DNA of 64,000 nucleotides from Sphaerosporella brunnea (taxonomy: Eukaryota; Ascomycota; Pezizomycetes; Pezizales; Pyronemataceae). Shown in pieces: positions 1 through 12,601 of this stretch. The notes under the pieces were generated by a model. It did no database searches. It was not told the origin of the DNA and was given only the letters and a program-made list of their open reading frames with translations. Each line of letters opens with the position of its first letter. Position 1 is the stretch's first letter. Position numbers and translations under genes: made by a program. The stretch is taken from NCBI GenBank assembly GCA_008704415.1, contig VXIS01000250.1, positions 1 through 64,000 of the forward strand, read 5' to 3'.

Positions 1-117
1 AGGAGACGAGTGGAAGACAGATCCGCCAGCGGCAGCCGCACCGTCTTTCAGCGGCTTCTCGTTGTAGATGTCGCGCTCAGACTTGGACGCTCTCAAGCCC
101 AAGAAGTGTCTCCAAAG
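1..117 (-). CDS. Possible exon running off the left edge
   Basis: Read leftward from 117 to base 1, one frame stays open for 39 codons and is still open at the window edge. The predicted peptide has a charged, ordinary-looking middle (SERDIYNEKPLKDG) followed by an Ala/Gly-rich run. An in-frame TGA lies at 118-120, so translation would have to enter by splicing or start further in. A candidate start with a hydrophobic leader (MLAILRFALAACL) lies just upstream in the same frame, before that stop. I do not recognise the protein. It is short and lacks a visible start, so it could be chance. Confidence 0.28.
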
Positions 118-491
118 TCAGAGACAGGCAGCCAGAGCAAAGCGCAAAATGGCTAGCATCCTTCTCCACGATTGTCTGTCTTTCAGGATGGAAGTGAACT
201 AAGATAGGAGCCACCCGCAGTCCGAAAAGTGACGCTTGCTTCAAAACTCGATGATGGCTTGGATCTTTACTGGGACAAGCAGATCTATGGCAACAACTAT
301 CTGGGGCAGTGTTAGCGTACGTAATGCAACGCTGTCGCTATGTACCTCCGGATGCAATACGCGCCCTGGGGGCAGGGCCGCCCAGGCGCCGCTTGAGATT
401 GAGTGGGTGCGCAGCTTCAGGTTGAGTGGGTTCGCGCACATTAGCATGATGATATGACCTTGGTTGGATCGAAAAAGGTAGGTTTTGCAAG
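118..491. other. No supportable gene
   Basis: Overlapping short open frames occur on both strands, but none has a recognisable motif or a convincing start. The last eight bases (484-491) are a possible, poorly matched target-site duplication of the hAT copy that follows. Confidence 0.5.
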
Positions 492-1433
492 TAGTGATGG
501 ACACAAGCCGAGCCGGGCCGAGCCATCAGGAAGGCTCGAGCCACCTCGGCTTGTTAGGACATAGGCTCGTCAAGCCGAGCCGAGCTTTGACGGCTCGATC
601 TTTGGCTCAAACTGAGATTAAATTGATAGTGCACAAGCCAGTCAATAAGACGTTGCACACAGTGAAATTAGAAACGTCGCTATACAAGTATATAGCCGAC
701 AGACTGACCGAGGCGCCCCACCGTATGACAGATATATATGGGTCGAACTTAACTATGGTGCAGGCGGCCTTAAACCGACCTGTTGGCGGTGGTGGAGACG
801 GCAACGACTGTTTATAATAAACTGATCACCACCTCAGAACGCTGGGGAAACCTCCCTCCCGTCCGTTAAATAAGATGCGCTCTGTAAGACCGAGGTGCTG
901 GCTTCCACCAGTCGCGCAATCTTGATGTTATGAAAGTCGGGAAATTTTGAGCGACAGGTTGATGTAACGCCTCCTGCACCATAGTTCCCTACAAACTAAT
1001 CCGAATGAGTAGTTACGAATGAGCTACTGATGATAAGCCTTACGCTTTTAACTCAAGCCGGCTCCGCTTATGTTGGAAGTTGGATCAGTTAGGAGGCAGT
1101 GTGAATAGTTAGGATGGGTTAGGAGGTGTTGGACGAGTGACGATGAGTTGGAAAAGTCAGGAGCAGTTGGGAAGAATTAGGACGGGTTCGGAGCAGTTTG
1201 GATAAGTTTGGATGGGTTAGGAGGAGTTGGACGAGTTAGTAGCGGTGGGGATGAGTTAGGATGAGTTGAGATGAGTTAGGGTCTGCGGACATGTCTTCCC
1301 CTACCTGGCTAGCAATAAGAAAAGGCTCGAGCCGGCTCAGCTCACCGCAGTGTCATACTTCTCTCTGGTCTGGTCAACACTCGAGCTTCCAATTCGAGCC
1401 GTGTCGGTTTATGTCCATCACTAGTTGAAACGA
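492..1433 (-). mobile_element. hAT family 1 nonautonomous element (copy F)
   Basis: The left end begins TAGTGATGGACACAAGCCGA and the right end finishes with the inverted counterpart ATGTCCATCACTA. Both ends are followed inwards by many GAGCC/GGCTC motifs, the subterminal pattern shared by all copies here. Flanks are TTTGCAAG on the left and GTTGAAAC on the right, matching at only 5 of 8 positions. The target-site duplication is therefore either decayed or absent. The interior at about 600-720 matches the inverted interior of the copy at 35048-35836. An array of 10-bp repeats fills 1075-1280 near the right end. Compared with the 35048 and 36169 copies, this one is inverted. No intact transposase is present, so it would need a helper in trans. 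Confidence 0.75.
1075..1280 (+). repeat. Degenerate 10-bp tandem array (GAGTTAGGAY type)
   Basis: About twenty imperfect units of a G-rich 10-mer, close to GAGTTAGGAY with GAGTTGGGAY variants, follow each other with only occasional length changes. The array sits inside the hAT copy at 492-1433, close to its right end. Related arrays are at 26190-26430, 36254-36483 and 59183-59392. The unit resembles TTAGGG only loosely and the array is internal, so I do not call it telomeric. Confidence 0.75.
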
Positions 1434-4400
1434 TTGACGCTGGAAGAGCCAGGGAGTGGCACCTGCTCTGCAATGATGTATACAATGTGTCAGCAATCAC
1501 CGACCAATGGCTCGCAATCCTGCGTCTGCAAGGCACAAACCTGGTCAAGCCGTTCTGTTTCGTTATGTCTGTGGCCAGTCAGAAAGCGAAAAATCGCAAA
1601 GCTGGGTCGCGGTACTGAAAGAGTGCAGCAAGCGCCCTAGGAGAGTCATTGCATTTGATCAGGCGTCTCACGACTGTAGCGCCGGCGCACACGTGGGTAA
1701 TGATCGAGACGGAGTGTGCTCTAACATGTGGCCGGGTCCGTCGTGCTGGCATGTTAAATAGGAACATTGGGCTGTCAAATACAGTTTCGCCTGGCGCATG
1801 AACACCGCCCAGTTTGCCAGCAGCCGGGACGGAGGCGTCACATCTATCCATGCTATCCCTGACCAACAGCAAAATTGCGTGATCAATTCCATCCTGTTTG
1901 TACACGTATGGTACACGATTGGCACTCTGGTCACCCCCTCCACCTCAGGACGACATGCCAGGGACAGCTGAAATCGTGAGGATTTGGAGTAGTATATGAG
2001 TTTTTAAACGAGGGCATCATCGACGTTGTTCATACATACTACGAACATACAAAAAACCCGAGTTTCGTTATATTCATCCTCGACTTAATTTCATCTCACT
2101 AACCCAAAAGCGCCTGTACAAAATATGTTCGAGATTTGCCGACGGCGGGAAATGTTTGATATTCCGAAGATAGCTGACCGCGATGCCTCCCCCTGCTACA
2201 AACCGTGAAAATGTTGGCATGGCACGATGGCACTTGGGATTAATTGTGAGTATGCCGCATCCCACAGCTCTTTTTCAGATTTGTTTTTCGCCGTGTATAT
2301 GTCCAGCAAGACCCAGCCCGAGAATATATATGGTGTGTGGGGGCTGCCACGGTGCAGCTCTAAAGCAGTTATAAATGACCGCATTTGAAATATCGGCAGC
2401 TCGACACTCGATCAGACCTCCACTAACTGTGTGCGTGTAAGATTATTACACTTACTATGGTTTCTTTCTTACGTATTTCCTTACTAAGATATAAAACTAT
2501 AAGGCAGTAACGATGGTATGATAACAGCATTCTACGAGTTTCCATTACTTTCTTTACTATGTTTTGTCACCATGTTTCTAGCACTTTCTAGCCCCTTCGA
2601 TGCTACGTCACTTTGGAATCTTCTAGTTTCCACAAGGCAGACTTATAGGTCTTCTAGACTATTCTTTCCTTAGTTTCGAATTTGCCACCAGATTGTTATC
2701 ACATGATGTACTCAGCATCGTTGGCTATAAAAGCTGCGAGCTTTTTCCTACACTCATTCTTTTCTCTTCTTTCGATACGGCCTTTCGAGCAGCCCAGATT
2801 GTATCGACTATCATCAATAAATACTGAGTTGATCAGTGACCTGAGTGCGAGTATTCTCTTGGTATTTATCAAGTCAGATACACAAACGGTTCTGAGTTTA
2901 TTTGCATCTGTGAAATAGCGGATCTTATAAGCTCACGAAAAGGTTACAGTGCGGTGTTAAATCTCGCGACCAAAACGCGGCCAGGATAATGACGTGTTGC
3001 GGTCTTCAAATGCAAGTCACCGTCATTCACGCCAACAACAGCTCTTGGCACACGAGACTACTGTCTGAACACGCTCGCGAGGAGATGGTACCAACACCAT
3101 GCGCAATGACAACAGAAGGGAACGGCTTGCTATGCCTTCTCCTGTGTGTAGCGTCGGTTCAATGATTATCGCTGCCAGTCGCACAACGACCCGCAGATGC
3201 ACTCGCCGTCATAACAGCCCATCCCGATACTGACCCTGATCATAGTCTAATGAGCACATACGATGGTAAATGATTGTGTTGGGAAATTATTCACCCTCAT
3301 GCCTGTACGTTGATTGGGAAGCATAAGACGTGTACTATGCACGAGCTCGGTTCAGGGATACGTTATTCCGTCTTTCTCACTGCATACAACAGCGCCGCCA
3401 GGACTGGTTGTTGGTCATAAAGTAGGAATGAGGAAGCGATGTCGCGACTGTTCCAAGCTCGCCTATCCCAATGATTGCGAAACACGTCTTACAGTGCTTA
3501 TTCCAAACTTGCCGATAGGAAAGAATAGCATGCGCAACACAACGATAGAGCTTGCAATGGTTGGCGCAGCTTAGTGGAAAGCAAAGACTGTATTTTGGAG
3601 GTCCGACGGTAGCGTCACATCTTCACTGGCCCTCCTCAATGTTTTGAGTTGCGCACTTTCGAGAGCGCCGCATACGACAGAAAACGCGGTCCATTTATGG
3701 TTTACGTGGCGGAGCAAACAAGAAACCATGCTGAGCTGGTGCGGCGCGGGGTGGGATTCTAATACTTCACGTCACCGGCATCACGAAACAAGAAATTCGT
3801 CGCTTAGACCGGCAAAATCATTCATCATCTGCATAGTAGAAACTTTTTATCACATGCGAGTGTAGCAAGTGGCTATCCTTGCGGCTTGCCGGTGTAGTAG
3901 AGAATCCAGATCATCGCATAGGCCCTGTATGGGCCTCACATTACTATCGATGTCGAGTAGAGCCGTATGTGTTGAGAGCCGGATCCCACCTAAGAATCCG
4001 CAAATTTACAACAGCACGTCGCAGTAGTTGTTCCGGCCGGTATTGTGGCCAGCCAATTGCACCGACAAGGAAACGCGGGAAGCTCAAGACCATACATACA
4101 CCTACCGAACTAGGTGATCTGCGCGTTTCCGGTGGATATCGACTGGCTGAACCTACCAGGTGCGCGCGATGTGGGAGGAGTACTCCGCCGCCGCGTGTTT
4201 ACTCATATGCGGACGGGCCCGGGTGCGGCGAGAAGACTCCTGTATGCTGTACTCGTGGCAACAATCTCCACCCACTCCTAACACGCATGTTTTGCCCCAA
4301 AGGTCACACATATGTCCTTAGGAAATGCTTTCGCGCCACCATGCTTGCAAGGCTCGTAGTCGTAGCGAATAGCGCTGGGGTGTCGGCCCTGCATATTGCC

Positions 4401-7400
4401 TGGGTGTGGAACATACAATCATGCAACTGAATGTTCGTCTCGCATGACAGAATGGTATCACCCTCCGCCGCACGCCTGGTGCCACTCAACATATGGGGCC
4501 TCTGAATCTGCTATCTAGACAAAATGAGTCTTCATAAAAGTCCGCAGTACCGTCGATAGGGCGCTGCATTTACCAATAACACCCCTTGCAGCAAGTACAC
4601 GGTGGATGACTTGGAATCTCCGCAGTTCAGCGACTGCCTGGCATCCAGGCCGCCTGCATACTGACACGTCACGGGATGGCCTCTGGTATGGGTATTGAGG
4701 CGCGCAATCGGCTGCGGCATCGAGCCGGTAAATAGTGCTGCCCGGTTTTATGGCCCACCAGTTCCGACTTGAAAAGTATCGGTGGAGTGCTGCCTCTTGA
4801 CGGATCTATCAACAGCTTGGTGGTTGCCAGAGTCGAACGAGCATTACCGGTCCAACGTCCGCTGGCCAACGGCTGTCTGGGGACGCTCGCTCCATCCCAC
4901 CAAGCCGGCACCAGCTTGAAGGGACTCGCGGAAATGAAATGAGGGGAGCATCCGAGGATGGCGTTTCGACAATTGGATGACTTCATTGCGCTCCTGGTTG
5001 CGATGCGAGGCTCTCTCAACATGATTCCCAGGGTCATGATTCGGCGAACACGAAGCTATGCACCGCCGAAATGTGAGTAGACCGACCTGCCGAAGGAGTA
5101 GCAGAAGCCAACCGGTCGTCTGCCAAGCCGATGTGAGCACGATCTCTGATCGGTCGCACCCACCAACCACATCTGCCAGCATGGCAGCCAGCCGGCGTGG
5201 AAGCTGGCGGATTGATTGCGGAGTGGGGGTTTTCAGCATAATTGGCTCACTGCCATGGATATATATATTGCATCACAGACTGGCCTCACTGACGACCTCG
5301 CCTCACGGAATTTGCAACAGCCGGCCCCGCGGCCTGTCCACGTGTAGCTGTCGGGTAGCCAACGCCACAAGCAGTGTAGGCTCTCCTTTATCCGCCCAGC
5401 CCAAGTGGCAGGTTTCCGCGTTGCCGTGCCATTTGAGACACTGAGGCCCCCAAACCCCGAGCGCGGGCCGCGCAAGGAGTTGAGCAGCAGAAGACTGCGC
5501 TTAACGCGCGGCTACCTGAGGCTGCCTGGAGGGGATCCGGAATGCCAATGGGCTAGGCTCCGTGGGGACGACTACGCAACACCAACGCCGTCCCCGCCGC
5601 CGCCCCCTGCAACAATACCATGAACATAATCTTGTGCCCAGCGTCGCAATGAATATATAGGGTCTCATGACGTCTCCATCTGCATTGCGTCGCGCTTTTC
5701 TGCAGCGAGCACAGGAAATGGAATTCAATGCGAGTGCGGCGCGGCGCGGCGTTGCCACGGTTACGGGGCCTACCGCCCTGTGGTTGACAGGCGCGATTGG
5801 CGCCCGGCGCCGTCCTCACCCGCTGTGCCACAATGTCGCCTATACGCAGGGCTTCCTCCACTCCCCTTTCACGTGAACGCCAAGGGGTTATAACTACCGC
5901 TACGGCGCAGCAACCCTGTGATATAATTTGGTTTTCGATTTTTTTCAGGCAGATTATTTTTGGTACCTTTATTATTTGTGTTCCGTAAGCGGAAAAGGGT
6001 GGTGATGTGGGGCGAACGCCATCTGCATATGGGTGCGAGTTTGCCGTGTAAAATTCGAGCACCCTTCAGTGGCCTAGATCTCTACTTCCAGATGACGGAT
6101 CGGATATCGTTCCCCGGGGAGAGCAAGGTTGGAGAAGCATTGCCGGGGGAGGGCGATCCATCGTCACGATCTGGAGACGAGTTCGAGTGACCCGGCTGGC
6201 CATGGATTATACGCGATGCTAGGGGCTATTTCCTTGCCGGGTTCTTTCCTCGCATTCGTTCCTATGGACCCACGATAAGGAGGCAAACAGCATCAGAGCG
6301 GGGATGGGTTGGAGGATTGATATGTTCGTCCGCCGTCGAATACAACCGGCATCACGGGATTTTAGAAACGTTCCATAAATCGTGTAACATCCACCGGCCT
6401 GGTTAGGTTTTGTGCTGACATGGTACGGGTTCAGGGTTAGCTTGCCCAATATCTGACGCCACAATTTCCGGAATCCTCAGGCGCATGGAGTTGGTATTGA
6501 CGTTGGGATGAATACTCGTATGGAATTGACCAGCACGCAACCGAGATCGCACGCCGTGATCACCGACGCTGCGGAATTAATGCCGCTAAAGGAGCTTTTG
6601 TGTTATCTCGTCGAACTCCTTCAACCCGGTTCCCGCTGCTTGTGTTTCGAGGCCTGATGCACTGCTCGGGTATCAGGGCATCCAGGGACAGCCTAGGCCA
6701 GTCCGGCCTAAAACTGTGACCTGCAACCTAGTTTAGGATCGGCTGGAGTGCTATTTCAGGGATGTCTGCCCCGATGAGGGCGACGATATATTGCGAAATG
6801 CATGAGACATCGTCTATCTTTTAGCATGGGGAAAACAAATATCTCCTGTGCGTTCGCGCTTCTCTGGCGTGTGTCCTTGGAGAATGCTGCTCCACGGGAG
6901 ATCATATATAGTACTTCAATACCAGAATGAGGCCATTCTCTCGCACCAGAGTGGGTTGCATCTGCAGGAGTACATTTCTCGATTATCTACGGTTTTCTGA
7001 AGTTTAGTTGCCTTCAATCGTTCCTCCCGGGTGTGTGCAGACTGATTAATCCGAACTGAATCCAACAACTCGGGTCACCGACGCAGCCATCGGTCTTCAG
7101 TGCGGGACGCCCCAACCAGGGAAATCTACGCTGCTGTACGGTGTGAAAAGACGTAAAGAGCACCTGACGACATCAGGGTTTTGATAACGGTATTTTCAGC
7201 GGGGATTTACGAGGAAACCAACCATTACGGATGGTGATATCGGGCAGGTAGTGAGAGACGTGACGCTTATTGACCACGATGCTAGGTGTTTGTTGCTATT
7301 GACTAGCATAGGCAGGTCATGTCAGTGGTAGCTCATAGATGCCTTTGTAGCGTTTGATGTTCAGTCAAGTTAGCTCAGCGTTACCCAAGACACACTGATT

Positions 7401-9186
7401 TATATGCAGCACCGAGATGCCTTAGCTTGCCAATAGGTCCCGCGTGGGTGCGGGTTCAACTTTCGTGGGTTTTTTTTTCTTTTTTCTTTTTTGCGGTAAC
7501 GGTTAGCGCTTGACAGGAATCGTCAACATCTGTGATTGCTCGTGATTTCACCGGGAGTACGCCACCACAAATAAATTTTTGTGTGTATGTGAGAGAGAAA
7601 CAGTAGTGCAAAGACGTGTTGTTAAGGTGTTACTCAAGACTGTTAATGCGTCAAACCAGGATTATCCATTCCATTCACTCTTCAATGCCATGTCCATTCA
7701 CCGTATCCTCTACCCAAGGAACAACCATGTTTCGCAGCGCTGCGGCGACCGAGAGGCATAGCTTCCCAGTATTATGAGGTTGTCGGATCCGGACTCACGT
7801 GGTTCATTGATGGGCATGCAGCGGAAACGTTGTATCCGTGACTGATGCCTGCACAGGTCCAGGTAATGGGTCCTGCCTGGTCTCGTCGGCGATTTGCGGT
7901 TCCATACAACCAAGGAGTCGCCGCAGCGGGTTGGTCTCTGGGAATTCAGCCCTCAGGTTTTGCCGTACGGCTGGGACGACAGCGCAACCAATGGGTGCGA
8001 AAACACCTTGGGCACGTCTTCTTTGTCACTGTGGAAGCGGCCAGTTGCACGTTTGGCTGGTCACAGCCCTGTGCGCGCCTTGAGTTTACTCTTTGCCCAC
8101 AGAGTAAGCGCGCTGCCGGACTCACAACTGCCGCCTTGAATGATACATGAAGAGTTTGCGGGGTCCACATCTCTCCCAGTGCGACGCGGGTGGCGGCTGG
8201 AGTTCGTGTTGAAGCGAAAGTTCAACCGCAGCCAACCTGATTGTGGCTGTGGCGGAATGCGACACGCGGCTCAGGCTGTGATCGTTGGTGAGTGAATGCT
8301 TTGGTACCGAGCGCTCTAGCCTCGATCCACCAGATACCGATGGGACCAACACCTACTGAACGCCGACTGTCATTGTAAAATGCCAGCGCGTTGCGATACA
8401 TACCTTATGATGATATCGTATGGCGGTAGTAGATTGCGTACTTATTTCCCAATTATCCTTGGCTGGGCTTCCTACAGTCTCAACGAAATCCTGGTGGCGA
8501 GTGTAACTAACTCCATTCAAACTTCGCTATGACCAGGGCCGCAGAGCACAACGAAACCGCATAGTGTGAGTCCAACCACGGGTTGAATGAGACCTCCCTC
8601 CATTGACAGCGCCATTGCTGCTTTGGCTCCATCCAAAGGCAGTCATGAGCGTGCTGGCTGCTTCTTTGCAGGTCTGAAGCCATGTGGATGGCACTTTGCT
8701 GTCCTAATCGGAACGCCAGGAGCTTTTTACTTCCCCCTAATGATCAATGCACTGCCGCAGCGGCTCTCATCGTTACGTTTTCGTTTATTTGGGCTGACAT
8801 TGCATATAATTCTTCTTGCGCTTCAGTGATCGTCGAATGGTGCGACTTTGCGTGGGGGCCCAACGTTTCTGCGGCATGTTTGGCGCATCCTGCCGCGTGG
8901 ATCCGGGCTTCCCAATGACGATTAGTAGGCTTGGATGGGACGTTGTTGCCTCATCCGTGCACCGACTCGGCAAATAAGCCGTTTGTGTTGCAAACCTTGC
9001 GTCGGTGTAGTGCCGATGACCCTGCTGACGGTGTGCGAGTGTCGCCTCTCAACCGCAGTCTGCAATACCAGCATTCATTTACACCACGAAAGCAGTTGTC
9101 ATGGCGCGAGGTTGGAATAAGGTTGTGTGGCGTTATGTTGCAGCTCCGCCGGGGTTGTGTGCTGGTGCGGGGCGCCGCGATCACGG
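1434..9186. other. Long tract without a supportable gene
   Basis: Open frames up to 183 codons occur here, for example 3879-4430 on the plus strand and 5553-6062 on the minus strand. The first starts at TTG rather than ATG and neither shows a recognisable domain. Part of the tract (2400-2900) is AT-richer and simple in sequence. A pyrimidine-rich run of T with a few C lies at 7470-7492. I see no tRNA, terminal repeats with duplicated flanks, or transposase motifs. Confidence 0.5.
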
Positions 9187-9404
9187 AGGCTGTATAAAGG
9201 GGTTTCCGCTTCCGCTTTGTTGTTTGCTTTCCTTTCCCCTTCACTGATGCTTCGTATACCATCTTGAATACACCTGGTTCCGGCTCCAGAATCTCGAACC
9301 CTGTGCGTACCACCTCTCGGATCCTGTTCCTGTCTCCTGTCTGCCCCATCCGTCAACGAGTACCTTGGGCCTCCTCCGACCCCCTTCCGACTCTCCCCGT
9401 TACA
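9187..9404 (+). repeat. LTR-like fragment ending CCCGTTACA
   Basis: This stretch begins with a TATA-like TGTATAAAGG, runs through a pyrimidine-rich zone, and ends CCCGTTACA. It aligns with 31850-32053: both have CTTGAAT, then CCTGTGCGT, then CTCCTGTTCCTGTC, then a C-rich block before the same final CCCGTTACA. A promoter-like start with a conserved ...TTACA end is what one expects of the 3' portion of a fungal LTR. I could not find a matching 5' TGTAAC start or a duplicated 5-bp flank, so this may be a truncated solo LTR or another repeat. Confidence 0.45.
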
Positions 9405-10540
9405 GCAGTGTTGTGAATAGCAAGCCGGTCCGCGGACTGAGCTGTTGGGTGTTAAGCGTTTGGAAACACCTATACTGCGATTTTGACAAAGGATAATAGC
9501 ACCGCGGGCGTATGGTCGGTTCATTGAAATAGCCTGTACGTTTGCCACAAATTCAGAAAAAACAAAGCCTTTGAAGACGTACAATGGGAACCAGCCATCA
9601 CGGGCATTGTGCGCACGAACAACCTCCGACGGTAGGTGGAAACCCCTGTAGCATTTTCGCCAAGAAACGCTGTTGATTAGGGTACTGGAACGAGCTGAAT
9701 ATGAACAGTCGTTTCATCCACGGGCATACGCGACCTTGAATCTTGCTATCAATGGTCGGCATAGCTTGACGTGAGAAAATCCCAAACTATACCCTCCATG
9801 CCCTGAGCCTGCGCGGGAGCGGGGACCCAGCATACAGTGCATAAGATGTTGTCCACGCTTGCGTTTTGCCCAAGCGCACTTGGCGCGGCGATGCCATCCG
9901 CACCCCAGGCTAATTGCTATTCACGCGTACCACAAATCCAATGAAACACTGTTGATCTCTTCGCACCACGTGCTTTCTTCCTTTCCCTCGTGCCACAGAT
10001 GTGCGATAAAGACGCAGCAGACCAACTGTCCGCTCTAGGCCTGGGGCGCTGCCCATCGTGGCGTGAAATGGCTGGAGATTTCACAATGGGGCAGCGTTTC
10101 TTGGGCAAGGATTCAGACGGCTTAGACGAGACTTGACCTAGCACACTTACGGCGCAGGTAAAGACAACCTCACCTGCGTGCAGACGCAGTTGTGTCACTG
10201 TGAGTTGGACATACCGTCCAAGATTGGCATTTGACCTTCTTCACGCAGTACCCATCTACCGCAGTATGAAACAAACACGACGCCAGCCGGACTGGCGCAC
10301 GCCAGGGTTGGTTGATGAATGTTTTGAGTGAACATGCCTGCCGGGAAAGCTGGTAGCCAGCGGGTTACAGAAGCGCGCATGCGATGGCCTGGCTCTGCTC
10401 TCGTTACAGGCTAGGTTCGAGACAACAATAAGATTGTAGTCGGCTGATGGGTTGTGCTGGATGTTACGAGCAGATTACAGGCGAGTGATGAGCAGTGCAG
10501 CAGTGATTCTCGGCGTCACCCAGCCTCCTACCACCCTTTT
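9405..10540. other. No supportable gene
   Basis: Only short overlapping open frames are present on both strands. No repeats with duplicated flanks or recognisable motifs are visible. Confidence 0.5.
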
Positions 10541-11010
10541 CTAGAGGTTTTGCAGTGGTCTTTTGGCCTCCATTTTTCCGCGTCGCTTACCACGCATCCC
10601 CGCTCGCGTCACCTGGCAGTAAGTACGCTATTTTTCTGTCTATCTAGTGGAGATTTGACAGGTTTTGCAGCGGTCTTTGCGACTGCATTTGAAATTTCTG
10701 CTGCCACCCGTTCGCGTCACGTACAACCTAGCACCTACTGTCTGTCCGCCTCGCTGACCAACCATCCCCGCTCACGTCACCTGGGGGTAAGCACCCCCTT
10801 TTTCTGTTTATCTAGGGGAGAGTTCACACGTTTTCCAGCGGTCTTTGCGGCTGCAATTGACGTTTCTCCTACCACCCATCCGCACCCGCCTCATCTACCA
10901 CCTGTCCGCGTCACTTAGGAGTAAGCGCCCGGTTTCCTCTGTTTATTGAATAACCAGGTGACAGATAGTGCAGCGGTTTTCACGCTTCCATCTGTCTGAA
11001 GTCTCCTAAA
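10541..11010 (+). repeat. Imperfect tandem repeat, units of about 120-170 bp
   Basis: Three to four diverged units follow each other. Each contains a block like TTTTGCAGCGGTCTTTGCG (near 10549, 10663, 10831 and 10970) and a block like CGTCACCTGG.AGTAAG followed by TTTCTGT.TATCTA (near 10605, 10776 and 10910). A GTAAG...CTAG pair recurs in the units and could mimic splice sites, but the distance between them (under 35 bp) is short for an intron. A plus-strand frame stays open through most of the array, as expected for a repeat without stops. I do not claim a protein. Confidence 0.65.
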
Positions 11011-11280
11011 CAATTTGCACCTGCCGAACCCCGTGCTGCGTTAGTAGGCATAGTGTATCATGAGGATATGCTTAAAGGTAAGAATATTTTGTGTTTGTCT
11101 GTTGCCTTTAAGAGAAAGGTAGCCTGATAAAGGCGACCTAATCTTGTCTGTGCTTTCGCTGCCAGAATTTTCTGGGGTTGTTGCGGCCTTGTGCTGCACC
11201 TCCAGTGGTCACGGAGTGCTGTCAAATTTTTTAATTTTTTTTTAAAGAATCAATTTCTAAACATGGTATAGATCCCAGAG

Positions 11281-11688
11281 AACTCTGATGAACTCCGATT
11301 TCAATCACCTTCATGGCCTTTGCCATTTCCACCACCTGATCCACCGCTACCTGATTGTGTCCTGGACAATCCCTATTTTATGGGTGTTTATGAAGGAAAA
11401 ATGCCGGCCTATACAGAAAGCAAACCTCCTGAAGCTTTTATGGATACACACGAGGCTTTATTTCCCTATGATGCTGGAAGAGATGATCCCACTATCATCC
11501 AACTACTTTATAGCTACCCTGATAAGCCTGCACCAAAAGGCTGTCCGAGAAGAAAGAGAGGTTCAAGCAGAATAGGAAGCGGTAAATCCCGAACAAAGCA
11601 AAGAGAATTCAGATACAACAAAACATCAGAAAATAAAAGCAGGTATTCTCTCGCCACTCAGACTTTTCGCAGTTCGCTGGCTCACTGA
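11281..11688 (+). CDS. Unrecognised proline- and lysine-rich open frame
   Basis: One frame is open from 11281 to a TGA at 11686-11688 (about 135 codons). It gives a Pro-rich start (PFPPPDPPLPD), a middle with many aromatic and acidic residues, and a basic, Lys/Arg-rich end. The stretch is visibly more AT-rich than its neighbours. Upstream, ATCCCAG at 11274-11280 would serve as a splice acceptor, and the first in-frame ATG is only at about 11380, so this looks more like an internal or last exon than a complete gene. No domain is recognised. It could be an exon of an unannotated gene or a fragment of a mobile element. Confidence 0.35.
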   Translation, partial: NSDELRFQSPSWPLPFPPPDPPLPDCVLDNPYFMGVYEGKMPAYTESKPPEAFMDTHEALFPYDAGRDDPTIIQLLYSYPDKPAPKGCPRRKRGSSRIGSGKSRTKQREFRYNKTSENKSRYSLATQTFRSSLAH

Positions 11689-12377
11689 CGCTTAGTCCAG
11701 TGCAATACTGGAGCGATATCCGCAGGGTCCAAGCCCGACACCCACGGTGCGCTAGTTACCGTGTAGGCCAGCCTCACTGTGCAAAAAAAAATCAACTTCG
11801 ACCCGACTGCAAACCCATACCGAGCACGCGGCGTAGCAGCCAGTATACACCCCCTGTGTCGCGTGACCGTGACGTCAGCCATCGCAGCGAGTATACACCC
11901 TCAGCACCCTGTGTTGCGCGAGTCAGTGTAGGCAGTGAGTCTACACACCCCAGGAGCGGGATAGTCTTCAGGTGCTAACGACTGAGTCGACATGCAGCAT
12001 CCTCAACACACGCAAAAAACAACATACACCGCTACCACCCTACAGAACACCTCAAGATCCCTAGGACGAAGGACTGGTGCTTGAAAACACCTGAGGCGGG
12101 AAAACAAGCTTGCTTGCGAGCGGTTTTTCCATAGTCTCCCCAGCGCGGGCTTGTCTGCCGGTTAGACCCTCACCGATGTTTTTTTTTCACCGGCGTGTTT
12201 TCAGATACCAGCAATTGTAGGAGAGGTGAAAGGAGTTATTGTGAAGAGGTAACGAAACAACCCACGCTCCCAACAGCGATTAGTGCCGTCATATGGCCGC
12301 TTTTCAATGTTGGCGAAGCAAAACACAGGGGGAAATGCTGCCAAATTTTTTCAAGCTGCTAATCGCGTATTTAGGAA
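11689..12377. other. No supportable gene
   Basis: The sequence at 11870-11960 repeats short blocks (CGTGACCGTGACGTCAGCC and ACACCC motifs), but I see no gene or mobile-element end. Confidence 0.5.
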
Positions 12378-12510
12378 CCCCCGGGACTTGCCAGGGCCGC
12401 CCAGTACTCCGAGAGAAACCCCAAGAACTTGTCAGGACTACCAAGGACCCCCATAGGAACCCTCAGGACTTGCCAAGAGCAACAAGGACCCTGAAAGATC
12501 CCCACAGATC
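12378..12510 (+). repeat. Short degenerate repeats around GGACTTGCCAAG
   Basis: Blocks close to GGACTTGCCAGGG, GAACTTGTCAGGAC and GGACTTGCCAAGAG recur at intervals of about 40-50 bp, with AAGGACCC blocks between them. They lie just upstream of the spliced gene model starting at 12602, and would fall in its promoter or leader region. Confidence 0.45.
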
Positions 12511-12601
12511 CAAAAACACCAGTTTTAGCGAAAAGGCGAGAACCAAACCCACTTTTCTGGCAGCAGTGAACAAGGCTAAGCAAGCTGCAGCCGCACCCAT
12601 A

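Noticed and set aside
1075..1280. Telomeric or subtelomeric repeat
   Set aside because: The unit is a degenerate 10-mer only loosely like TTAGGG, and it lies inside hAT elements at several internal places.
3879..4430. 183-codon plus-strand frame with several Cys pairs
   Set aside because: It begins at TTG, has no ATG in a useful place, and the Cys spacing fits no zinc-binding family. Frames of this length arise by chance in this window.
10601..10920. Three microintrons inside the tandem array
   Set aside because: The GTAAG to CTAG distances are under 35 bp and the blocks are simply part of the repeat unit.
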